NCBI GenBank assembly: GCA_015661045.1
Contig: JACVQG010000195.1
Span: 1-5,067, forward strand
Origin: Dehalococcoidia bacterium
GTDB taxonomy: Bacteria; Chloroflexota; Dehalococcoidia; JACVQG01
Direction: 5' to 3'
DNA length: 5,067 bases
The position numbers and the translations under genes were made by a program. The first letter of the stretch is position 1, and each line of letters opens with the position of its first letter. Under the pieces are notes generated by a model. That model searched no databases. It saw only the letters and a list, made by a program, of their open reading frames with translations, and was not told where the DNA came from. This document shows, piece after piece, positions 1 to 5,067 of this stretch.

Positions 1-924
1 TATGAAATCGCTCTCTACAAACATACCGGCAGTCTGTTCAGCTATCCCGTGGATTACGTCTGCAATCGTCTCACGGTTGAGAGGATCGAAATGGTTGTGC
101 CTGCCGCAGTGCGTCACCGGCTGAAACGCAATGCCCCGGACTGCCGGGTGCTTGATGCCGAATTTAACTATGTCGCCGATTTCCTCGTGGTTGACGGTCT
201 TTTCGATAGCCGGCACCAGGACAACATCCAGTTTGGCCTCGGCGAGCCTGTCCAGCCCCCTGAGCTTCGTGGAAAGCAGGTCTTTGCCACGTATCTTCTC
301 CTGTGTTTGCTGCGTGAATCCATCAAATTGAAGATAGATGGTAGGTCCGATATCCGCTAGCCTGGCTAGAAAAGCATCGTCTTTTGCGATACGGATTCCG
401 TTGGTGTTCAGCATCTGGTGTCGAATGCCCTTTTTCTGTGCCATGCGGAGCATAGTCAGGATGTCAGGATGAAGAGTAGGCTCACCCCCGCTGAACTGGA
501 CCACCTCCGGATGGCCTTCCAGTTCAACGAATCTGTCGAGCATTCGTTCAACCTGTGCCAGAGAAAGGCTAAATCCAGGTTGAGAGTCCGCAAAACAGAT
601 AGGACAGTCCAGGTTGCAGTGGCTGTTGACTTCGATCAATGCCAGGCATGTATGTTGTATATGGTCAGGACAAAGACCGCAATCTTTGGGGCAACCGTCA
701 GTTACGGGGGTACTGAATCCGAGGGGCTGCTTGCCAGGTTTATTATACGGTAAGGAGTCGAGATACATTTGGGCATCAGAACTCAGCAGTACCTCGAACA
801 AGCCGTGGTTCTGGCACTCTTTACGCATAATGACACGCCCGTCCAGGATGATAATCCGGGCGTCAACTATGCTGAGGCATTCCGGGCACACACTGCGAGT
901 TGTCTCGCAATGGGTCTCCCTCAT
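1..924 (-). CDS. Radical SAM enzyme, MJ0619/tetraether-synthase-like (class D), N-terminal part
   Basis: The reverse strand is open from the ATG at 924 to the window edge, giving 308 residues; the C-terminus lies outside. The cysteine sets appear in order: CPEC at 13-16, C37 with H40 in a KxCxxHG context, CPKDCGLC at 78-85, then the radical SAM motif CNLDCPIC (C103-x3-C107-x2-C110), with the SAM-contacting GGEP at 146-149. The N-terminal pattern (ETxxxCPxC, then A-x-I-x-x-x-DG-x-V-x-M-x-K-x-C-x-x-HG) resembles the MJ0619 family. Archaeal MJ0619 was first studied as a methanopterin-related methylase and later shown to be tetraether lipid synthase, which couples lipid tails and carries extra iron sites beyond the SAM cluster; the cysteines here suggest the same arrangement. 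The family also holds uncharacterised bacterial members, so the substrate is open. It is transcribed away from the reductase operon. The class call is firm, the lipid role tentative. Confidence 0.92.
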   Translation of the reverse strand, partial: MRETHCETTRSVCPECLSIVDARIIILDGRVIMRKECQNHGLFEVLLSSDAQMYLDSLPYNKPGKQPLGFSTPVTDGCPKDCGLCPDHIQHTCLALIEVNSHCNLDCPICFADSQPGFSLSLAQVERMLDRFVELEGHPEVVQFSGGEPTLHPDILTMLRMAQKKGIRHQMLNTNGIRIAKDDAFLARLADIGPTIYLQFDGFTQQTQEKIRGKDLLSTKLRGLDRLAEAKLDVVLVPAIEKTVNHEEIGDIVKFGIKHPAVRGIAFQPVTHCGRHNHFDPLNRETIADVIHGIAEQTAGMFVESDFI

Positions 925-933
925 CTTAGTTGA

Positions 934-938
934 CTCCT
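934..938 (-). promoter_or_regulatory. Ribosome binding site(s) with start ambiguity for the leftward radical SAM gene
   Basis: On the reverse strand AGGAG lies 9 bases before the ATG at 924. A stronger purine run, GAGGAGGG (about 948-955), lies 5 bases before an in-frame GTG at 942 that would add six residues (VQESTK). Both starts keep the whole conserved N-terminus, so the sequence does not decide between them. I chose ATG because it has its own site at workable spacing. Confidence 0.6.
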
Positions 939-1001
939 GCACAGATACCCTCCTCTGCCTGAATTACAGCTTCCCCTGGAGCCACCTGGAAAGACAAGGG
1001 C

Positions 1002-1030
1002 ATTGTAAATGTCAGTCCAGGTAATGTCAA
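1002..1030 (-). promoter_or_regulatory. Sigma70-type promoter for the leftward radical SAM gene
   Basis: Read on the reverse strand, a perfect -35 box TTGACA (1030-1025) is followed by a 17-base spacer and the -10 box TACAAT (1007-1002, five of six consensus bases). Transcription would start near 995, leaving a leader of about 70 bases before the ATG at 924. The spacer contains GTCCAGGTAA (1015-1024), which nearly repeats the left arm of the palindrome at 1099-1124, so a regulator of that palindrome might also touch this promoter. Confidence 0.75.
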
Positions 1031-1098
1031 GGATATTTCTTCCGTGATTACTTACAGTTTTCGCCCTGCTAAGGCAAGCCCCGCCTTTCAGAACTGTC

Positions 1099-1124
1099 CA
1101 GGTTAAGCGCTTACTTTTAACCTG
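1099..1124. promoter_or_regulatory. Nested palindrome, candidate operator
   Basis: CAGGTTAA (1099-1106) and TTAACCTG (1117-1124) form a perfect 8-bp inverted repeat around 10 bases. A second perfect 10-bp palindrome, TAAGCGCTTA (1104-1113), overlaps its left arm. The site lies between the two divergent promoters, 45 bases upstream of the rightward -35 box. It could bind a dimeric regulator serving both directions. No regulator gene is present in the window, and the binding protein is unknown. Confidence 0.45.
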
Positions 1125-1145
1125 TTTACTGCCATTGGTCAGTGG

Positions 1146-1163
1146 CAAAACCGTTTGGTTTTG
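1146..1163. promoter_or_regulatory. Inverted repeat just upstream of the rightward -35 box
   Basis: CAAAACC (1146-1152) and GGTTTTG (1157-1163) form a perfect 7-bp inverted repeat with a GTTT centre. It ends six bases before the -35 box at 1170, a usual position for an activator site. It lies upstream of the predicted transcript, so it probably acts as DNA rather than as an RNA hairpin. There is no T-run, so it is not a terminator for either strand. Confidence 0.4.
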
Positions 1164-1169
1164 TGCGAA

Positions 1170-1198
1170 TTGACAATTTCCATCTATATGATTACTAT
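1170..1198 (+). promoter_or_regulatory. Sigma70-type promoter for the reductase / radical SAM operon
   Basis: A perfect -35 box TTGACA (1170-1175) is followed by a 17-base spacer and TACTAT (1193-1198, four of six consensus bases, including the key A at position 2 and the final T). Transcription would begin near 1205, giving a leader of about 64 bases before the reductase ATG at 1269. No second promoter of similar quality is visible before the radical SAM gene at 2008, so this one probably serves both genes. Confidence 0.7.
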
Positions 1199-1199
1199 C

Positions 1200-1226
1200 A
1201 CCGTAGGCAATACAACAAGCTACGGT
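1200..1226 (+). promoter_or_regulatory. Inverted repeat at the transcription start / 5' leader
   Basis: ACCGTAG (1200-1206) and CTACGGT (1220-1226) form a perfect 7-bp inverted repeat around 13 bases. It sits directly downstream of the -10 box, over the predicted start site. It could be a repressor site that blocks RNA polymerase, or a hairpin at the very 5' end of the mRNA that protects it. The sequence alone does not separate these. Confidence 0.4.
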
Positions 1227-1268
1227 TAGAGAAAATCCATAGCACAGAGTAAAGCACAGGAGAGTAAT

Positions 1269-1955
1269 ATGGAAAATCAACCAACAACTTTTTCCGTTCA
1301 GTGGGTGCGGGAGGAAACATCTCAGATGCGGCTGATTTCATTGAATTCGGGAAAGGTCTGGTCTTTTATACCGGGTCAGGTCGCTATTCTGCGATTGGAG
1401 GGAGTCGGGGAATCGTATTATGCTATAGCTTCTGCCCCTGAAGATAAGGTAGGCATGGAGTTTCTCATACATGAGGGTGCGGGCGTATCTAAAGCATTGT
1501 TTGAGATTAAAAAAGGCGCTCTGGTTCAGGCGAAAGGCCCGGTAGGGAAGGGATTCCCGATTGATAGCTACTGCGGGCGGGATTTTATTATGGCCGCAGT
1601 CGGGAGCGCTGTTGCGCCTTTGCGGAGTGTGCTGAGGTCTATCAGCCGCAGGAGGTCTGACTTCAAGAAAGTAACGTTGATTTACGGTGTCCGCCACCCG
1701 GATGAATTTGCTTTCCCGGGTGAAGTTGCCGAATGGCGGAAATCCAACATCGAGGTTATCCAGATTGTAAGCCGCCCGGAGGGGACGAGCTGGACTGGAA
1801 AATCGGGCCATGTCCAATCGCAATTTGGCGAGGTTATAAGAGGGCTTAATAAACCCATAGCTATGATTTGCGGCATGAAACCTATGCTGGAACAGAGCCG
1901 TCAGGAGTTGGTCCGTCTTGGACTGGCGGAAGCCGATATACTGACGAACTTTTAG
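1269..1955 (+). CDS. FAD/NAD(P)-binding ferredoxin-reductase-like oxidoreductase (pKIWI502-like)
   Basis: This 228-residue flavoprotein reductase would move electrons between NAD(P)H and an acceptor through FAD in the cytoplasm. An N-terminal FAD-binding barrel (about 1-100) shows FIPGQ at 33-37, YYAIASAP at 50-57 and GPVGKGF at 90-96. A C-terminal nucleotide-binding domain (about 101-228) shows the loop GSAVAPLRS at 112-120, YGVRHPDEF at 139-147, CGMKPM at 201-206 and an ILxNF end. The usual RxY(S/T) flavin motif lacks its Arg, as I recall for plant pKIWI502 and its bacterial relatives, which share the same C-terminus; the protein therefore looks complete. Unlike hydrogenase or sulfite reductase gamma subunits it has no C-terminal cysteine cluster, so it must hand electrons to a separate partner. 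AGGAG at 1258-1262 supports the start. It lies 52 bases before a radical SAM gene, a likely client. Confidence 0.9.
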   Translation: MENQPTTFSVQWVREETSQMRLISLNSGKVWSFIPGQVAILRLEGVGESYYAIASAPEDKVGMEFLIHEGAGVSKALFEIKKGALVQAKGPVGKGFPIDSYCGRDFIMAAVGSAVAPLRSVLRSISRRRSDFKKVTLIYGVRHPDEFAFPGEVAEWRKSNIEVIQIVSRPEGTSWTGKSGHVQSQFGEVIRGLNKPIAMICGMKPMLEQSRQELVRLGLAEADILTNF

Positions 1956-1958
1956 CAC

Positions 1959-1968
1959 CGATATATCG
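1959..1968. repeat. Short perfect palindrome between the two operon genes
   Basis: CGATATATCG is a perfect 10-bp palindrome three bases after the reductase stop codon. It is too short and AT-rich for a stable hairpin and has no T-run, so I do not read it as a terminator. It may be chance. Confidence 0.2.
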
Positions 1969-2007
1969 AATGGGAATTAAAGCCACATTTTTAAGGAAGA
2001 CAAACCT

Positions 2008-3255
2008 ATGAGTATAGAACAATTGTGTAACACCTACCGGGACGTGCCACGAAGCGTGATCATCAAAACTGATGCTCTCAGGCTTGGGGTAACTTTTAGT
2101 TCTGCCGCCAAAGAGGCTGTAAAGGATATGAACATCCATTTCAAGGGTCACTTCATCTTTTCCCAGGATATGGAACACACGGTAGTGACCCGTGAAAAAA
2201 TACCTAACTGGTTCTGCTTGAAACGCGATGACACAACGATCCAGGCACGGGCCGGCGCATCATCTCCCTATACTATTGATTGGATTGACGGCAAGTTTGT
2301 TTTCTGCGATGAAGCGGGCATAGTTGAGGAAGTCTATTTCGACCCCTCTCCCCGGTGGGCAAGCCTGTCCTTCGAGGATGGGACGCCATATCAGGCCGTC
2401 GCTGTGCCGACAGGCAAGGATGCAGTCCTGGGCTTTATGACCTTTGTCTGCGACCGCTGGGCCCGGAATGAGCAGTGTCTATTCTGCGACATCGGCGCTA
2501 ATTTGCAGAAAAAGATGGGAAGCGATAAACTGACTGTGACGACTGCAAAACCGGAGATGCTGGCTGAAGTATTCCAGGCGGCTCAAAGGGAGCCGGGGTT
2601 CCGTCATTTCTCACTTACCGCTGGCTCGGTAATTGGCAAGAGGGATGGCAAAAGCGAGACAGAGTGGTATTGTGACTACCTGAACACCATCGGCGAGAGG
2701 ATTAACGGCAACTGGATGTCGAGCTACATTAATATACAGCCCAAGCCAAAAGATGATATTAAGAAGCTCCATGAAACAGGCGTCCCGGCGCTTATGCTGA
2801 ACCTTGAGGTATGGGGCGAACGCTTATTCAATATCGTCTGTCAGGGCAAAGCGAGCTTGATGGGCTGGGAAGAATCTCTGAGACGGGTGATTGATGCAGT
2901 AGACGTCTTCGACAAAGGCAGGATACAATCCAACTTTGTAGCTGGAGTAGAAATGGCCCAGCCTTGGGGATTCAAAGATTCTCTGTCCGCTGTAAAACAC
3001 ACGCTGGCTGGTTTTGAATATCTTATGGCCCACGGAGTCCTGCCAAGGACAAATGTTTGGGCAGCCGAGCCTGGTTCAGCCCTGGCCGGGCACCAACCTC
3101 CACCATTAGAGTACTACCTGGAACTGGGGCGGGGTTACCTGGAGCTTCGCCAGAAATATAACTTCCCCTTCCCGTTCTGGGGTTGGTGCCGTTGTTGCTA
3201 CAAAGTTGACGCTATACCTGAATGGGACTATTACCTCTGGGATAAGAACGGGTAA
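2008..3255 (+). CDS. Radical SAM protein with CX8CX2C motif, function unknown
   Basis: This 415-residue cytoplasmic protein has a roughly 140-residue N-terminal region without recognisable motifs, then a radical SAM barrel. The putative cluster ligands are C148-x8-C157-x2-C160, with the usual aromatic residue (F159) before the last cysteine and DIG after it; the first spacing is much longer than the canonical CX3CX2C. HFSLTAGS at 200-207 sits where the SAM-binding second strand is expected, LNLEVWGE at 264-271 and FDKGRIQSN at 301-309 resemble later strands of biotin-synthase/PylB-like barrels. Overall it recalls the uncharacterised MSMEG_0568-type radical SAM family, a resemblance from memory only. 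The C-terminus carries C394-R-C396-C397, possible ligands of a second metal site. AAGGA at 1993-1997 supports the ATG. It follows the flavin reductase in the same direction and shares its promoter; the reductase may supply the cluster with electrons. The substrate cannot be inferred. Confidence 0.88.
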   Translation: MSIEQLCNTYRDVPRSVIIKTDALRLGVTFSSAAKEAVKDMNIHFKGHFIFSQDMEHTVVTREKIPNWFCLKRDDTTIQARAGASSPYTIDWIDGKFVFCDEAGIVEEVYFDPSPRWASLSFEDGTPYQAVAVPTGKDAVLGFMTFVCDRWARNEQCLFCDIGANLQKKMGSDKLTVTTAKPEMLAEVFQAAQREPGFRHFSLTAGSVIGKRDGKSETEWYCDYLNTIGERINGNWMSSYINIQPKPKDDIKKLHETGVPALMLNLEVWGERLFNIVCQGKASLMGWEESLRRVIDAVDVFDKGRIQSNFVAGVEMAQPWGFKDSLSAVKHTLAGFEYLMAHGVLPRTNVWAAEPGSALAGHQPPPLEYYLELGRGYLELRQKYNFPFPFWGWCRCCYKVDAIPEWDYYLWDKNG

Positions 3256-3424
3256 CGAATGGAGGATGTTGCCGTAATGCTGAAAGGGTAGGGGGAAAAT
3301 GGACATTATAGCGTTTCGTTCAGGTTAGATTCCGATTGAACTCTTATAGGTTCACTTTACCGTTCTATCCTTTCTGAGTGGAACATTTGTAATATTATTC
3401 ACTTTTAGTTTTGTAGAGGATGCA
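3256..3424. other. Intergenic region, AT-rich, no clear terminator
   Basis: The radical SAM gene ends at 3255. No strong hairpin plus T-run follows; the best inverted repeat, TGAAC (3337-3341) with GTTCA (3350-3354), is weak. A possible -10 box TATTAT (3393-3398) precedes the membrane protein gene but no convincing -35 box accompanies it. Two tiny frames (10 codons from 3259, 9 codons from 3300) have purine-rich leaders but nothing to support them as genes. Confidence 0.4.
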
Positions 3425-3931
3425 ATGAGCATTAGTTGGAATAACATAATACTGCGACTTAGAGCGGACGTACAAGACAGGGCTTTTACTACTTTGACAG
3501 TACTGCTTTTGATAGTAACTAGTGCCGTAGATTTGCTGGAAATTCCGCAAGTATTTCACCCTATTGTTGCTTCCAGGGTGTTCCCGTTTTTCCATGAGAT
3601 ACATGATCTATTGACGATAGCGTTTATATTATTTATCGCCTACCGTAAACGTACTTATTTAGCCTACGTTACTGCTATGTTCTATGTAGTTTTACATATT
3701 CCCTATTTTCTTCTCTCTACTGCTGATTTACCCGAATACCTCCGAATAATTTTTACAAGTATTATCGGTTCATTGGGCGCTTGGTTGATAGACAATATCT
3801 ACGGAAAGCTCAGTAGGAGGGGTAGGAGGAGGAGGATCAGGACTTTCTCACGGATCGGTAAGTCGGAGGGAAAAAGCTCCAGGGGGAGGAGTCTCAAAGC
3901 CGCTGACATCGGTGTATTACCGATACCTTAG
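3425..3931 (+). CDS. Four-helix integral membrane protein with an arginine-rich tail, possibly truncated
   Basis: I do not recognise the family. The 168-residue protein has four likely membrane helices: about 21-40, 57-73, 78-98 and 105-125. Loops carry FHEIHD at 56-61 and YRKRT at 73-77, and there is an HIP in helix 3 (91-93). From residue 129 the sequence becomes a basic, low-complexity tail (RRGRRRRIR at 131-139) that looks unlike a folded domain. In layout the N-terminal part resembles the membrane sensor of a histidine kinase, which would continue into a cytoplasmic linker and kinase at about residue 128; here it stops. A frameshift in the purine-rich DNA at 3815-3842 could explain this, but I find no kinase motif in the other frames downstream. 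AGAGGA at 3415-3420 supports the ATG. Base composition is more AT-rich than the operon upstream, so it is probably a separate unit. Confidence 0.65.
   Translation: MSISWNNIILRLRADVQDRAFTTLTVLLLIVTSAVDLLEIPQVFHPIVASRVFPFFHEIHDLLTIAFILFIAYRKRTYLAYVTAMFYVVLHIPYFLLSTADLPEYLRIIFTSIIGSLGAWLIDNIYGKLSRRGRRRRIRTFSRIGKSEGKSSRGRSLKAADIGVLPIP
3908..3924. repeat. Small inverted repeat at the end of the membrane protein gene
   Basis: ATCGGT (3908-3913) and ACCGAT (3919-3924) form a perfect 6-bp stem with a 5-base loop, just before the stop codon at 3929-3931. There is no T-run on either side, so it is not a standard intrinsic terminator; it could stabilise an mRNA end. Confidence 0.3.
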
Positions 3932-4195
3932 CAAAACCATAATGTTAGGGCTGGGATTGTCCCTATGTCCTGACCACCACATTCACCACACAATCCAGTT
4001 TATAGCTCATTCTCTGAGGGGAGTTGCCTCACGTAATTAACGGTAGTATTGCGGTATATTTATCCAGATTGCGTCCCAGAGAGGACACATTCGGACATTT
4101 AGTGCTGGGGCACATAATTGCCCCAATTGTTCAGGAAGGCAATAATAACCACATTCTGCCACAAAAGCCACAGTGGGTGGCCCGGCCCGTCTATA
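3932..4195. other. Non-coding region between converging genes, with possible zinc-ribbon gene remnants
   Basis: The plus-strand membrane gene and the minus-strand gap transcript converge here. On the minus strand two short stretches read like zinc ribbons: HCGFCG (around 4156-4173) and, in another interrupted frame, LCGECGG (around 3974-3994). Both contain the repeated DNA ACCACATTC (3976-3984 and 4148-4156 on the plus strand). Stops and frame changes break both, so at most this is a decayed gene. A plus-strand 82-codon frame starting at TTG 4024 overlaps the real minus gene and is not supported. I see no RNA gene or clear terminator. Confidence 0.3.
4107..4124. repeat. Hairpin downstream of the gap / small membrane protein transcript
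   Basis: GGGGCA (4107-4112) and TGCCCC (4119-4124) form a perfect 6-bp GC-rich stem with a 6-base loop, about 70 bases past the small membrane protein stop on the minus strand. An alternative pairing AATTG/CAATT (4117-4129) overlaps it. No T-run follows on either strand, so it is at best a weak or factor-dependent 3' end. Confidence 0.3.
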
Positions 4196-4390
4196 TTACA
4201 CTCGTCTGCCCATATAATCCTTGCCCCAGTAGTAGAGAAGGACTATTGCTACACCCATCTCAACTACAATAGCGCTTAACAATACAAGTATGAACGGCAC
4301 ATAATAATAGAAAACAATCCCGGCTATTAACCATATCAATACCAATATAGTTGTGATAGTCAGGCTCCACTGAAAAGCCTTGTCATTCAT
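4196..4390 (-). CDS. Small two-helix membrane protein downstream of gap
   Basis: The 64-residue product has a short charged start (MNDK), two strongly hydrophobic segments at about 9-29 and 31-54 separated by a tight YYYVP turn, and a basic C-terminal tail (KDYMGRRV). An acidic E44 lies inside the second helix. I do not recognise the family. Reasons to treat it as real are the good ribosome site GAGGTG (4401-4396 on the reverse strand) five bases before the ATG, the continuous membrane-protein composition, and its position 19 bases after the GAPDH stop on the same strand, which implies co-transcription. Its role is unknown; the neighbour does not indicate one, since GAPDH is a soluble enzyme. 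Confidence 0.65.
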   Translation of the reverse strand: MNDKAFQWSLTITTILVLIWLIAGIVFYYYVPFILVLLSAIVVEMGVAIVLLYYWGKDYMGRRV

Positions 4391-4409
4391 GTAATCACCT
4401 CACAAGTGT

Positions 4410-5067
<658 letters not shown>

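Larger units (their letters stand above)
925..1268. other. Divergent intergenic control region
   Basis: This 344-base stretch separates the leftward radical SAM gene from the rightward reductase operon. It holds two back-to-back promoters whose -35 boxes are about 140 bases apart, and three perfect inverted repeats (1099-1124, 1146-1163, 1200-1226). There is also an imperfect palindrome at 1131-1146 with matching GCCA and TGGC ends. A 119-codon reverse frame spans it but starts at TTG inside the reductase gene, lacks recognisable domains and runs through both promoters, so I treat the region as non-coding. I see no known riboswitch or tRNA in it. Confidence 0.75.

Noticed and set aside
49..1024. 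Plus-strand frames at 49-360, 131-331, 418-753 and 614-1024
   Set aside because: They lie antisense to the radical SAM gene, whose reverse frame is continuous and carries all the cysteine and GGEP motifs. Their products show no recognisable domain.
921..1280. 119-codon minus-strand frame across the intergenic region
   Set aside because: It starts at a TTG inside the reductase gene, has no domain, and covers both promoters and the palindromes. Its TGA overlapping the radical SAM ATG looks like translational coupling but is probably chance.
1338..2178. Minus-strand frames at 1338-1958, 1682-1876 and 1882-2178
   Set aside because: They are shadows of the reductase and the start of the second radical SAM gene, without motifs or ribosome sites I could support.
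3259..3326. Tiny frames of 10 and 9 codons after the second radical SAM gene, considered as RiPP precursor peptides
   Set aside because: They are too short for a leader plus core, lack any conserved feature, and the radical SAM protein does not show a typical peptide-modifying layout such as a SPASM domain.
2824..3604. Minus-strand frames at 2824-3033, 3106-3306 and 3395-3604
   Set aside because: They are antisense to the radical SAM and membrane protein genes, with no recognisable product.
4107..4129. Intrinsic terminator for the gap transcript
   Set aside because: The 6-bp GC stem is perfect but no T-run follows on the minus strand, so I list it only as a hairpin.
4024..4272. 82-codon plus-strand frame starting at TTG
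   Set aside because: It overlaps the better supported minus-strand membrane protein and has no domain; an upstream purine run (GAGGGG) alone is not enough.

Overview
This window looks bacterial: there are good Shine-Dalgarno sites, two near-consensus sigma70-type promoters and a type I (bacterial) glyceraldehyde-3-phosphate dehydrogenase. Two radical SAM enzymes and no oxygen-dependent enzyme suggest an anaerobe. I lean weakly towards an uncultured sediment or groundwater lineage such as Chloroflexota/Dehalococcoidia, but nothing here proves a taxon.

Layout. (a) 1-924, minus strand: the N-terminal 308 residues of a radical SAM enzyme that resembles the archaeal MJ0619/tetraether-lipid-synthase (class D) family, cut by the window edge. 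(b) 925-1268: a 344-bp divergent control region with one strong promoter firing each way (TTGACA-17-TACAAT leftward, TTGACA-17-TACTAT rightward) and three perfect inverted repeats. (c) 1269-3255, plus strand: a two-gene operon of a small FAD/NAD(P)-binding reductase (like plant pKIWI502, no iron-sulfur domain) and a 415-residue radical SAM protein with an unusual CX8CX2C cluster motif and a C-terminal CXCC. (d) 3256-3931: a more AT-rich stretch with a four-helix membrane protein whose arginine-rich tail may be a frameshift product. (e) 3932-4195: non-coding, with faint minus-strand traces of zinc-ribbon coding sequence. (f) 4196-5067, minus strand: the C-terminal two thirds of GAPDH followed by a 64-residue two-helix membrane protein, probably in one transcript.

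How it fits together. The core of interest is 1-3255. Two different radical SAM enzymes and a flavin reductase are driven from one shared control region. Radical SAM enzymes need an electron donor to reduce their [4Fe-4S] cluster, so the reductase is a natural candidate for feeding one or both. By homology the leftward enzyme could act on a lipid or other unactivated carbon; the rightward enzyme has no assigned substrate. That the three genes form one pathway is inference from their arrangement. The GAPDH end is ordinary central metabolism.
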